Shown here piece by piece: positions 1 through 8,314 of a stretch of DNA of 12,031 bases. The first letter of the stretch is position 1, and every line of letters starts with the position of its first letter. The translations under genes and the position numbers were made by a program. The notes below the pieces were generated by a model. That model saw nothing but the letters and a program-made list of their open reading frames with translations, ran no database searches and had not been told where the DNA came from. The stretch is taken from positions 225,032 through 237,062 of the forward strand of contig DGQK01000022.1 in the NCBI GenBank assembly GCA_002390745.1, read 5' to 3'. Origin of the DNA: Bacteroidetes bacterium UBA4416 (GTDB taxonomy: Bacteria; Bacteroidota; Bacteroidia; B-17B0; Aurantibacillaceae).

Positions 1-1
1 T

Positions 2-478
2 GCTGCTATTGGGAACAGCAACAGGATCTACCGCGCGCCTATCGGCGTTACATACGGAACAGCCATCCTGAAGCTGGGCGTATTAACGAAAATTACAGGC
101 AATCACCGGATAGATTGTACAAGAAGCATCACCATGGGGAAATACAGTATCCTGGCCGGCCACAACAGCCAGCTATGGACACATTCCTATACACACGATA
201 AGGAAGGGCCCGGACGTTATAGGGTCGACGGTGAGATCGTCATTGGCGACAATGTGTATATAGGCTCTATGAGCGTCATCACCGGCGGGGTTAAAATTGC
301 AGATAAAGTAGCAGTGGGAGCCAATAGCAGTGTGTCCAAATCACTTTTGGAAGCAGGCACGTATGTGAGCCAGCCACTGCGGTTCATTCCATATGATCCA
401 TCTGTGGATGCGAGGGAAAAGTACCATAAAATCGAAGGTTTTTCGGTATGCGAAGACGTTTACGAGAAGAAAATATAA
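2..478 (+). CDS. Acyl/acetyltransferase, left-handed beta-helix (hexapeptide repeat) family, 5' truncated by window edge
   Basis: The reading frame is open from base 2, so 158 C-terminal residues are visible and the true start lies before the window; the internal ATG at 134 is a Met inside the domain, not the start. The fragment shows hexapeptide-type repeats (IGDNVYIG at 81-88, then GVKIADKVAVGANSSV at about 96-111), typical of the left-handed beta-helix fold of CoA-dependent acetyltransferases. A histidine-rich loop (WTHSYTH, 59-65) sits where this superfamily carries its catalytic His, and a YVSQPLR segment (121-127) closes the helix. By family knowledge such proteins move acetyl (sometimes another acyl) groups from CoA to a sugar hydroxyl or amine. 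In this operon a likely role is decorating a repeat-unit sugar in the cytoplasm. The substrate cannot be told. A gap of 6 bp separates it from the flippase gene. An amino-sugar N-acetyltransferase is the main alternative to an O-acetyltransferase. Confidence 0.85.
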   Translation, partial: AAIGNSNRIYRAPIGVTYGTAILKLGVLTKITGNHRIDCTRSITMGKYSILAGHNSQLWTHSYTHDKEGPGRYRVDGEIVIGDNVYIGSMSVITGGVKIADKVAVGANSSVSKSLLEAGTYVSQPLRFIPYDPSVDAREKYHKIEGFSVCEDVYEKKI

Positions 479-484
479 CTATTC

Positions 485-1723
485 ATGCTAAAGTCCGTAC
501 TGGGAACATACAGGAATTCAAAAAATTTAATTTATTATTTTCTTCTAACCTACTTAGATAAAGTCATTTCATTTGCCCTGCCGCTGTCTATTCTGTTCAT
601 CATTAAGGATAAAGGCTTGTATACCACGGTAGAGGTGGCGTTTTCCTATGCCACCATCCTGATGGTGATCATCGACCTCGGCTTTAGCAACTACTTATTC
701 TACGGCTATAAAAAATCAAAGGACCAGGAGCATTTTATAAACGAAGCACAGCTGTATTTCCGGTTTTTGCTATTGGGATATGCAGTCTTTTCGCTCATCG
801 TATTCGCCGGGCTCAGGCTCTATGATGAAACCCTGATTTTGTTATTTTGTGTCATCGTAGCTAGGACGTTGTTTACCTTATACCTTGGCTTTTATGCAAA
901 TATATACCGGTTGAAAGATAACCCTTCAGGCGTTTACCGTATTTCCCTGCTTGTCAATATCTGTTCGTTCCTGTTGCTCATGCTGGCAGCTTTTTTCCAT
1001 TGGGAGCACACCATTTTGTATTTTTCAATCCCATCTGTTGCCCTGATTTTATATGTATGTATTAAATTTATACTGAAGGATCTTGGCCGGTTCCGGTTTT
1101 CCGGCTTTATGAGCTTCCTCGGGCATGCCCTGAAATTTTCCTGGCCTATAATCCTGAATGTGCTCGCCATGAGCTACATTAATAATTATGCGAAGATCTA
1201 TGCGTACGGCTACCTGTCGCAGGAAGAAACCGTACAGATCTCTTATATTCTTCGCGTGGGCCTGGTCATCCAGCTCACACACAGCGCCTTCTCCTCCTTT
1301 TTTTCCAAATCGCTGTTTATGCAAACGGATAACAAATTCAATCATAAAATCTTCAGGCAATACAATGCGGTGTTGCTACTGTCGGCGTTCATGGTAATAG
1401 GCGTTGTAGCGGGCACCAATTATTTTTTTGAGGATGAAATTCACATCCGCTTTACATTATCCACATTCCTCTTGCTTTTCTATATTGTTTTGTGGTGCTA
1501 CATCGGTTACCTGGAAATTTATTTCGGGGTGATGAATGCCAATAAACGGATCCTGTATTACTCCCTTGTGTCTTCGCTTATTTACACAATTCTTTTGCTG
1601 GCATTTAAAAATATTGACCTTTTAAAGCTATCTTTATGCATGGTAATATCGGCTGCGGTCAATTTAACGCTCGTGGTCATTGGCTTGTATAAGCTGAACA
1701 TATTGACCAAAAGAGAACATTGA
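485..1723 (+). CDS. Wzx-like polysaccharide flippase (MATE/MOP superfamily)
   Basis: This 412-residue protein is almost wholly hydrophobic. About 12 membrane segments can be drawn, roughly at 16-40, 50-74, 91-110, 115-135, 151-171, 174-196, 218-238, 251-272, 295-311, 322-345, 355-373 and 380-402. That size and layout is usual for Wzx/RfbX-type flippases, which move undecaprenyl-diphosphate-linked repeat units from the inner to the outer face of the cytoplasmic membrane. Charged residues within or near the helices (for example LDK at 24-26 and IDLG at 63-66) fit a transporter more than a polymerase, and no large extracytoplasmic loop is seen. The ATG at 485 follows the upstream stop by 6 bp after an A-rich leader. 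Its end lies 2 bp before the ATG of the next gene. The assignment rests on topology and context, since the family is poorly conserved in sequence. A second Wzy is the less likely alternative. Confidence 0.8.
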   Translation: MLKSVLGTYRNSKNLIYYFLLTYLDKVISFALPLSILFIIKDKGLYTTVEVAFSYATILMVIIDLGFSNYLFYGYKKSKDQEHFINEAQLYFRFLLLGYAVFSLIVFAGLRLYDETLILLFCVIVARTLFTLYLGFYANIYRLKDNPSGVYRISLLVNICSFLLLMLAAFFHWEHTILYFSIPSVALILYVCIKFILKDLGRFRFSGFMSFLGHALKFSWPIILNVLAMSYINNYAKIYAYGYLSQEETVQISYILRVGLVIQLTHSAFSSFFSKSLFMQTDNKFNHKIFRQYNAVLLLSAFMVIGVVAGTNYFFEDEIHIRFTLSTFLLLFYIVLWCYIGYLEIYFGVMNANKRILYYSLVSSLIYTILLLAFKNIDLLKLSLCMVISAAVNLTLVVIGLYKLNILTKREH

Positions 1724-1725
1724 AT

Positions 1726-3081
1726 ATGGAGAATACACGATCAACGGTATGTTTTGTCGCTAATTTTTACAAGACGTACCTGTTTCATGAAATAGCGCAA
1801 AAGCTCGCCAAAAATGGTGTCAGCATCTGCTGGATCGTTACCAAAGCAGATCAATACACGTTCCTTAAACAACATTACGGAACGGAAAAAGTACTCTATA
1901 TCAGCCGGCTTGATGTGAGCCGCCCTAACCCAATTGTGGATGAGTTTAAACTGAATGAACTGGTGTATGGCGATCGTGTCTGGAAACATGAGGTCGCAAA
2001 CGGCTTACAATTTCTGACGAATATTCAGGAACCGCTGTACCGCTTTTTGAAGACGAACGACGTTCGCTTTGTGATCGGGGAAATTACCTGGGCGCACGAA
2101 CTGTTGATTCAGCGCATCGTCAAAAAACGCAAAGAGTTGAATTGTCTTTACCTGGATTGTAGCCTGGTCAGGATCCCGAATAACAGGATCGCGTTTTTTA
2201 CGGACGAGAGTCAGGGAGATATGCTCGAGTTTGACGGCAAGGATGCAGCGACGGAAATCATTAAGCTGGAAAAACCAAGCTATCTGAAGCTGAACGATAA
2301 AATTGTGAATAAGAGCAAATCGCTGTCAGGCCGTTTGGGGAGGGTGAAACGTTTTATTAGTGGTGAGAACATCGAAGCGAACGATCCGAATGTGATCATC
2401 AACAAAGCGATTCGATTCAAAGTCAACAGCAAAGAAGAATACAATAAAAATACCTACAATAAGATTGAGCGCGTCGACTTTGAGAACGTGGAGAACGATC
2501 CCTACGTTTTTGTCGGTTTTCATAAGCAGCCGGAGTCGTCTATCGATGTCAGCGGCAGGTACTACGAAGACCAGCATGTCAATATCATCAACCTGTGGCG
2601 TATGCTTCCCTACGGTTGGAAAATCCTGGTAAAAGAACATACCAATGCCATTGGCGACAGGTCGTACAGCTTTTATAAAAAGCTCCTGGCCTATCCGGGT
2701 ATCCTGATGGTAAATGAAACCACAGATTCCAAGCGGATCATCGAAAAGAGCAGGCTGGTGGCTACCGTCACCGGCACCATTGCCTACGAGGCAGCCCTGA
2801 TGAAAGTGCCCGCCATCACTTTTGCCAAGACCTTTTTTAATCGAATTAACTATTGCAGGCAGTTAACGATTTCTGACCTGCTGAAATACAACAGCCTGGC
2901 CGATCTTTGTGACGAACTGAGGAACCAGCCGGATAATCGCCTGGAGTTTAGCCAATATTTGTTGAAAAACACGTTTGACGGTTACATCAGCGATTATGTC
3001 ACCGATCCAACCGTAATGGATGATGCTAACATCGAAAAGCTGGCAGGCGTGTTTATGGAGCTGATCAAAAAATATGCATAA
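1726..3081 (+). CDS. Capsular polysaccharide biosynthesis-type glycosyltransferase (GT-B fold, Capsule_synth/KpsC-KpsS-like)
   Basis: This is a soluble protein of 451 residues with no membrane segment. Its C-terminal half carries a motif series I recognise from capsule polysaccharide synthesis proteins: FVGFHKQPE (262-270), then DQH (282-284), LPYGWKILVKEH (294-305), and a glycine/threonine nucleotide-sugar loop TVTGTIAYEAAL (347-358) followed by VPAITF (361-366). This order (HxQPE, VKEH, TGTxxxEA) marks a GT-B C-terminal domain. The N-terminal half (opening VCFVANFYKTYLFHEIAQKL) would bind the acceptor. The likely job is adding one sugar to the lipid-linked repeat unit at the inner membrane face; donor and linkage are unknown. 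The start chosen is ATG 1726. An in-frame TTG at 1720 would overlap the flippase stop and add two residues; ATG is the simpler choice. KpsC/KpsS are Kdo transferases, but that specificity should not be carried over. Confidence 0.72.
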   Translation: MENTRSTVCFVANFYKTYLFHEIAQKLAKNGVSICWIVTKADQYTFLKQHYGTEKVLYISRLDVSRPNPIVDEFKLNELVYGDRVWKHEVANGLQFLTNIQEPLYRFLKTNDVRFVIGEITWAHELLIQRIVKKRKELNCLYLDCSLVRIPNNRIAFFTDESQGDMLEFDGKDAATEIIKLEKPSYLKLNDKIVNKSKSLSGRLGRVKRFISGENIEANDPNVIINKAIRFKVNSKEEYNKNTYNKIERVDFENVENDPYVFVGFHKQPESSIDVSGRYYEDQHVNIINLWRMLPYGWKILVKEHTNAIGDRSYSFYKKLLAYPGILMVNETTDSKRIIEKSRLVATVTGTIAYEAALMKVPAITFAKTFFNRINYCRQLTISDLLKYNSLADLCDELRNQPDNRLEFSQYLLKNTFDGYISDYVTDPTVMDDANIEKLAGVFMELIKKYA

Positions 3082-3102
3082 ACCAGGTAACTGTTAAATA
3101 GA

Positions 3103-4383
3103 GTGATTAAGATCAGGACTATTATTTTTTGGCTATGTGTCAGCTTATCGATGACAAGCATCGCCTTTTTTAAGATAGGCCTGGCGGAGTTTACCCTGTT
3201 TCATGCTTTGGCTATTTTCACAACGCTTTGTCTGGGAGTTCTTGCTGTCAAAAACCGCCATATGGTAGTGAAATATCCGGTTGGTTTTTTTGCAGTGTTC
3301 GCATACATCTGTGCCGTCAACCTGTGCAACCTCGACAGCATTAAGCTCACGTCTTTCATCTATACTCTGGTTATTCTCCTCGAATTGCTCTTGCTGTATA
3401 ATGTTGTGAAGCGTTTGTCGGTAGAGAACATTCGCAGCATTTGCAAGGTTATCATTCTGCTCTACACGTGTAATATTGTGGTAGCAACCCTCATGATAGC
3501 GACGAAGCACTATCCTGCGGGCATTTGGGCGGATGTCTTCCAGATTTATAATTTTGACGGCAGGATCAGGCCTTACGGTTTTTCCGATGAGCCTTCCTAT
3601 GCTGCGATCACGCTGGTTTTTACCTTATTTGTACTCTTCAAAAGCGAAAGCTTCCGGTACCGTAAGGACGATTTTGTGTGGTATGCCTGCGCCGTTATTT
3701 CTATTGTACTTAGCAGATCATCTTATGGCTATATGCTCCTGGCGATGTTATTGCTATACTTTCTCATCACAAGCCGCCTGCTTCAGATGCAGGTTGAATC
3801 CATTATCTTTAATAAGGTGCTTAATGCCAGGCAGCTGGGCATCACGTTTGTAATAATGGCAATGGCTGTTGTGCTGGTGGTTGGCTCCCTTGATCTCAGC
3901 GAGAGTAAATCGATCGGGCGCCTGGTAACACTGGTGTCATCTTTTACAGAACCCTCTGACGGTGGGTTTGCCGATAAGATCACAAATACCAAATATGTGG
4001 ACGGCAGTGCCAGCATGCGGCTCGTTCCATCGGTGCACCTGGTGGAAAACTTCAGGGAGTCGGAGTGGAAATACGTGCTGTTTGGCCGGGGAGCAGGGCA
4101 GGCCACACCTTTTTTTTCCAGGCTTTATGAAGGCAATACAACCCTCCTGGGATTTATTCCGGTATTTATATACAACTATGGGCTGATCGGTACGGCCTTG
4201 TGTTTCCTGCTATTTTTGGGCTTATTCCCCCGTCACCGGCTTTTGCTCTTCATCCTGTTTTTCCTGTTTTTATTCAATGCCGATTTCAATACGCAGATCT
4301 TTCTTTTTATTCTCTTTTCTATCATGGCATGTAAACACATCGAGAAAAGCCAGTTGCAGGACCTAATCCCTTCCAAAACATGA
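3103..4383 (+). CDS. Wzy-like O-antigen/exopolysaccharide polymerase
   Basis: This is a polytopic membrane protein of 426 residues with about 11-12 hydrophobic segments and one long hydrophilic loop (about 265-348), the layout usual for Wzy polymerases, whose catalytic residues lie in periplasmic loops. Features that fit include RPYGFSDEPSYAA (156-168, the Arg/Glu-Pro-Ser segment often seen in such polymerases), SRSSYGY (204-210), SMRLVP (304-309, an Arg in the loop) and FGRGAG (327-332). Wzy joins flipped repeat units into polymer on the outer face of the inner membrane. The start is GTG 3103: an in-frame stop lies at 3088-3090, so GTG is the first canonical start in this frame, with an internal ATG (codon 17, 3151) as fallback that would cut into the first helix. 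Its stop overlaps the next ATG as ATGA (4 bp), which suggests translational coupling. Sequence conservation of Wzy is low, so the call relies on topology and place in the operon. Confidence 0.75.
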   Translation: MIKIRTIIFWLCVSLSMTSIAFFKIGLAEFTLFHALAIFTTLCLGVLAVKNRHMVVKYPVGFFAVFAYICAVNLCNLDSIKLTSFIYTLVILLELLLLYNVVKRLSVENIRSICKVIILLYTCNIVVATLMIATKHYPAGIWADVFQIYNFDGRIRPYGFSDEPSYAAITLVFTLFVLFKSESFRYRKDDFVWYACAVISIVLSRSSYGYMLLAMLLLYFLITSRLLQMQVESIIFNKVLNARQLGITFVIMAMAVVLVVGSLDLSESKSIGRLVTLVSSFTEPSDGGFADKITNTKYVDGSASMRLVPSVHLVENFRESEWKYVLFGRGAGQATPFFSRLYEGNTTLLGFIPVFIYNYGLIGTALCFLLFLGLFPRHRLLLFILFFLFLFNADFNTQIFLFILFSIMACKHIEKSQLQDLIPSKT

Positions 4384-5486
4384 ATAAGATAAAGCTATTG
4401 GTTGACGCACATGTATTCGATGACAGCTATCAGGGAACAACCACTTACCTGAAAGGTCTTTATTCCGCTTTGGTTAAAGATGATGCCTTTGAGATCACGC
4501 TGGCAGCGCATAACATTGAGCATCTTAAGACAGTATTTACGAATCCGGCTTTTAAATTTCACCGGCTGACAGCGGGCTCAAAATACAAGCGTCTTGCCTC
4601 CGAGCTCCCGGCATTGATCCGGGCAAAGCGCTTTGACTTCGCGCATTTCCAGTATATTACACCGTTGCTTCACAAATGCTGTTATATCAACACCATTCAC
4701 GACCTGTTGTTTCTCGATTTTCCAGACTACTTTCCGTTCAGCTACCGCTTCACAAAAAAATATATTTTCAAAATGTCTGCCCGGAAATCGGACATCATTT
4801 GCACCGTGTCGGAGTATTCAAGGCAGGCCCTGGTAAAACATTTTGGGATTTCTCATAATAAAATTACTGTAACACCCAATGCGGTAGACCTTCCGGTAAC
4901 TACAGCCGTTGATATAAGAGCAAAGCATCAGCTGGATAAGTATATTCTTTTTGTAAGCCGCATGGAACCGAGGAAAAACCATTACGGCATGCTCAAGGTT
5001 TTTGTAGAACTGGAATTATACAGGCAAGGCTACAAACTTGTATTTGTGGGCCGTACCAACGATGTAGGCGCAGACGTATACCACACTTACCTTGCAGGCC
5101 TTTCGCCGGAAATAAAAAATGCGGTAAAGCACATTGAAAATATCTCTTATGATGAGTTGGCTGGCTTTTATAAATATGCATCCCTTTTTGTATATCCTTC
5201 GCTGGCAGAAGGTTTTGGGATTCCTCCACTGGAAGCAGTTTTAATGAACTGTAAGGTGTTGTGTTCCGACAAAACGGCGATGGCCGATTTCACATTCTTC
5301 GGAAATTACCTGTTCAATCCCGAAGATATGGAAGAGTGGAAACGGAAAACGCTGGCCATTTTAAGCGACAACAGCTATCCATTTGAACAGATCAGGAAGG
5401 CGGTGACGGAAACGTATAACTGGCAAACGATTGCGGATCATTTTGCAGAAAAAATCAAATCCCATTTTCAATCTATTGAACACTGA
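4380..5486 (+). CDS. GT4-family glycosyltransferase (GT-B fold)
   Basis: This 368-residue protein, without membrane segments, has the full layout of a retaining GT4 enzyme. The N-terminal acceptor domain contains a glycine/threonine-rich loop (QGTTTYL, 18-24), the INTIHDLLFLDFPDYF segment (103-118) and TVSEYSRQAL (142-151), which are common in mannosyl- and related transferases. The C-terminal donor domain starts with ILFVSRMEPRKNH (189-201), whose basic residues usually contact the donor diphosphate. It ends with the EX7E motif (E277 and E285 in AEGFGIPPLEA) that binds the nucleotide sugar. The enzyme likely adds a sugar to the lipid-linked intermediate at the cytoplasmic membrane face. Mannose, glucose or galactose are all possible and the sequence does not decide. 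Its ATG sits in the ATGA overlap with the polymerase stop. Confidence 0.9.
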   Translation: MNKIKLLVDAHVFDDSYQGTTTYLKGLYSALVKDDAFEITLAAHNIEHLKTVFTNPAFKFHRLTAGSKYKRLASELPALIRAKRFDFAHFQYITPLLHKCCYINTIHDLLFLDFPDYFPFSYRFTKKYIFKMSARKSDIICTVSEYSRQALVKHFGISHNKITVTPNAVDLPVTTAVDIRAKHQLDKYILFVSRMEPRKNHYGMLKVFVELELYRQGYKLVFVGRTNDVGADVYHTYLAGLSPEIKNAVKHIENISYDELAGFYKYASLFVYPSLAEGFGIPPLEAVLMNCKVLCSDKTAMADFTFFGNYLFNPEDMEEWKRKTLAILSDNSYPFEQIRKAVTETYNWQTIADHFAEKIKSHFQSIEH

Positions 5487-7245
5487 ATCCGGACATAAAA
5501 AAAGGAAGCTGCAAACAAGTATCTTTCAGGTGTTGTTGTATCTGGCGTTGGTTGGTGGGCTCAGCGCTTACCTTTTTAGCAAATACAGGTTGGGAAAAAC
5601 AGAAGTCAAAACCATCTCGTTTTCCACTAATTACGACCGTTATGAAATTCTGGTCTACCCGACCGGGAGTAAAAGCTTTGGAGTAGATTTCAGCCGGCCT
5701 GTTCATCCTGCAAATGGCGATACGGCGCTTTACGTATTCACTATTAACGACAGGATACGGAACTTCCGGATCGATCTTGGCAACACGGCTGATCATGCCT
5801 ACATCCGAAATCTGACAGTAGATTATACAGATGGAACGGAAACACTGTCCCTGACAGACCTAAAAAGCAGCGGCGTCACCTATCTTAAAGGAAACGGAAA
5901 CTTCTCCAACCGCATCAGCGCTTATTTTGAGCTTCCCTATAACAGGATCAGCCGGTTCGAATTGCTGTTTGCCGAGTTTCTGATCCTGCTGGTCTCTTTT
6001 TTTGCGGGAAGACTCATAGTGTTTTTGTACAGGCAATACATTAGTCCTTATGCCATTCGCAGCCGCCTTTCATCCTTATTTGTCGCACTGTTCATCCTGA
6101 TGATGTTTTTGCCCCAGCCATGGTTCAATGTGGGTTTTATCCTTTCATTTGCATGGGTTGTCAAAGATTTTTCTCAGCGGCTTTTTTTTCGTCATATAAC
6201 CGGCTTGTTGTTTTTGCTGTATTTTTTCTGGTTTCTCCTCAACAACGTATGGGTCAATACAACATTCAATTCAAGATTGCTGGAAACCATGTTAACCTGT
6301 TTGTTTCTGCCATTTTACATGGCCTGTGTGCCAAAAGAAAACTTTTTGAAGTTTTTTCCTGTAGCGGCAGCCCTTGTGTCATTAGGATTAATGAGCACAT
6401 CGGTGGTGGACTTTGCTGTTTTTCATAATCTCAACTATTTTTCGTTTGACGGATTTACAAAATATGTCCACCCGGTATACTTCAGCTATTTGCTTTTATT
6501 TTCGATAGTATATGTCGAGCTGGATGCATCACGGGAGTTTAACAGGCTCTTGTTTATTTCCTTGTTTGGCGTCGCGCTGCTATGCTGCGGCTCGAAACTT
6601 GTGATATCCCTTGCTGTGCTTTTTTATATAGGGCGCTATTTTCGGAAAAAATGGTATCTGGGCCTGGTTTTTTTGTTGTTTGTGATCTGCTGCATATTCA
6701 TATTCTCACCAACCCGAAAACGTTTTCAGGAAATCGTCAATACACAAAGCCTTAGCATTCTGCATGAAAACCCGATTTTGTCCAAACACGATCCAAGACT
6801 TACAGGCCTTACCCTTCGGCTGATCATCTGGCAGGAAAGCCTGGCAACCTTCGATCGGGCGGGCAATATACTTTGGGGCCAGGGAACAGATCAGAACGCG
6901 GATAAGTTGCTGGAAGAAAAACTCGCCGGCCGTGGTGTGGAAGCAGGGCATGTCAAATACGACCCGCACAATCAGTTCATCACAACCCTTTATAAGTTCG
7001 GTTTGGTCGGCCTCTTATTGCTGTTGGCAATTTGCGCTTATATTCTCAAACAGGCAATCAACCACAGGAGCCGGCTACTGCTTGTTACGCTTGTGATATT
7101 CGTGATAGCTATGCTTACAGAATCGGTTATGCAACGCGCCACGGGTTTGTATTTTTTTATTTCCGTTATCCTCTTTCAAACCGTTTATTTAATTAATCCA
7201 TCACATCTTGAAAATAGCAATCCTGGGAACACGGGGAATTCCTAA
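5476..7245 (+). CDS. O-antigen ligase/polymerase family (WaaL/Wzy) membrane protein with N-terminal extracytoplasmic domain
   Basis: This protein has about 589 residues from the TTG at 5476. The frame stays open further upstream (TTG at 5431 and 5443), but 5476 gives a short charged leader directly before a helix at 13-34 and only an 11 bp overlap with the preceding gene. Residues about 35-160 are hydrophilic, beta-rich in appearance and flanked by a second helix (162-185), so they should fold outside the cytoplasm. The rest is polytopic and ends in the ligase/polymerase signature: TLRLIIWQ (446-453), WGQG (467-470), and YDPHNQFITTLYKFGLVG (495-512), whose His-Asn pair is characteristic of WaaL/Wzy/PglL-type enzymes. 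Such proteins transfer lipid-linked glycan to an acceptor: lipid A core, protein or another glycan. Length is well above the usual 400-450 residues because of the added domain. Ligase, second polymerase or protein O-glycosyltransferase cannot be told apart here. Confidence 0.8.
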   Translation: MNTESGHKKRKLQTSIFQVLLYLALVGGLSAYLFSKYRLGKTEVKTISFSTNYDRYEILVYPTGSKSFGVDFSRPVHPANGDTALYVFTINDRIRNFRIDLGNTADHAYIRNLTVDYTDGTETLSLTDLKSSGVTYLKGNGNFSNRISAYFELPYNRISRFELLFAEFLILLVSFFAGRLIVFLYRQYISPYAIRSRLSSLFVALFILMMFLPQPWFNVGFILSFAWVVKDFSQRLFFRHITGLLFLLYFFWFLLNNVWVNTTFNSRLLETMLTCLFLPFYMACVPKENFLKFFPVAAALVSLGLMSTSVVDFAVFHNLNYFSFDGFTKYVHPVYFSYLLLFSIVYVELDASREFNRLLFISLFGVALLCCGSKLVISLAVLFYIGRYFRKKWYLGLVFLLFVICCIFIFSPTRKRFQEIVNTQSLSILHENPILSKHDPRLTGLTLRLIIWQESLATFDRAGNILWGQGTDQNADKLLEEKLAGRGVEAGHVKYDPHNQFITTLYKFGLVGLLLLLAICAYILKQAINHRSRLLLVTLVIFVIAMLTESVMQRATGLYFFISVILFQTVYLINPSHLENSNPGNTGNS

Positions 7246-8308
7246 TAATTACGGTGGCTTTGAGCAATTTGCCGAGTACCTTTCCGTTGGTCTGGCCGAA
7301 CGCGGCCACGACCTGTACGTCTACAATTCGCACAATCATGTATACCAGCAGAACACCTGGCGGTCGGTCAACATCATTCACTGCTATGACCCCGAATACA
7401 GGATCGGAACTGCCGGTCAGTTTGTGTACGACCTTAATTGTATCCGCGATGCGAGGAAACGGCAATTCGATATTATTTTTCAGCTTGGTTACACCAGCAG
7501 CTCAATATTTGGCTTTTTAATGCCTCGTAAAGCGATAGTGGTTACCAATATGGATGGTCTGGAGTGGAAGAGAACAAAATACGGAAAATCCACCCGTGCC
7601 TTTTTAAAGTATGCTGAAAAGCTCGCTGTAAAAAACAGCGATTACCTTATTGCCGATTCATTGGGCATTCAAAAATACCTGCATGAAGCTTATGATGCTG
7701 TTTCGGAATATATTCCTTATGGCGCACACCTGTTCAAAACACCCAACCCCGCTGTTGTCGGAATGCATGAGCTTAAAGCTTACGCCTATGACATGCTGAT
7801 GGCGCGCCTCGAACCTGAGAATAGCATTGAAATGATCCTCGATGGTGTTTCACAGTCACAAACCAGCCGCCCTTTCCTGGTGGTAGGAAATTACAAAACG
7901 GCTTTTGGGAACTATCTGTTGGAAAAGTATAAGAACAACAGGAACATCCGCTTTACCGGTGGCATCTACGACATAGATACCGTTAATAATTTGCGCTTTT
8001 TCTCCAACCTTTACTTTCATGGGCATACTGTTGGAGGTACCAACCCGTCGTTGCTCGAAGCGATGGCCTCGCAGGCGCTCATCGCAGCTCACAACAATGA
8101 GTTTAATGCTTCTATCCTGGGATCAGATGCCTATTATTTCAGCTCGGCCGCAGAGGTAACGCAAATTGTGGATCGGGTTCATAAAGACGAAAAGGAACAC
8201 GCAAAATTAACCGCGAACGAACAAAAAATAGAGCGTTTGTATACATGGAAGGTCATCTGTGACCAGCATGAGGCGTTTTTTCAAAAACTGATCAATACCG
8301 GAAAGTAA
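7208..8308 (+). CDS. DUF1972-type glycosyltransferase, rhamnosyltransferase-like (GT4)
   Basis: This 366-residue protein opens with MKIAILGTRGIPNNYGGFE, the conserved start of the DUF1972 N-terminal domain (about 1-180). It also has the family's later signatures: TNMDGLEWKR (113-122), YIPYGA (168-173) and, in the donor-binding half, HGHTVGGTNPSLLEAMA (271-287). Characterised relatives such as Cps2T/WchF of streptococcal capsule loci are L-rhamnosyltransferases, so a rhamnosyl transfer to the repeat unit is a reasonable guess, not a proof. The start must be TTG 7208, because the glycine-rich loop begins only a few residues later and no ATG or GTG is available at that place. This makes a 38 bp overlap with the preceding gene in another frame, a strong hint of co-translation. 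It is the last gene of the + strand operon, and its stop lies 6 bp from the stop of the convergent Wzz-like gene. Confidence 0.87.
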   Translation: MKIAILGTRGIPNNYGGFEQFAEYLSVGLAERGHDLYVYNSHNHVYQQNTWRSVNIIHCYDPEYRIGTAGQFVYDLNCIRDARKRQFDIIFQLGYTSSSIFGFLMPRKAIVVTNMDGLEWKRTKYGKSTRAFLKYAEKLAVKNSDYLIADSLGIQKYLHEAYDAVSEYIPYGAHLFKTPNPAVVGMHELKAYAYDMLMARLEPENSIEMILDGVSQSQTSRPFLVVGNYKTAFGNYLLEKYKNNRNIRFTGGIYDIDTVNNLRFFSNLYFHGHTVGGTNPSLLEAMASQALIAAHNNEFNASILGSDAYYFSSAAEVTQIVDRVHKDEKEHAKLTANEQKIERLYTWKVICDQHEAFFQKLINTGK

Positions 8309-8314
8309 AGGCGG

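Noticed and set aside
134..478. Complete small gene starting at ATG 134
   Set aside because: The frame is open back to base 2 and the upstream residues continue the same beta-helix acetyltransferase, so this is the inside of a truncated gene.
3145..3510. Open frame of 121 codons on the minus strand inside the polymerase gene
   Set aside because: It mirrors codons of a hydrophobic membrane protein, has no motif and no upstream signal.
5431..5475. Earlier start (TTG 5431) for the ligase-type gene
   Set aside because: It would overlap the preceding glycosyltransferase by 56 bp. The start at TTG 5476 gives a short charged leader before the first helix and a more ordinary overlap, though the earlier one cannot be fully excluded.
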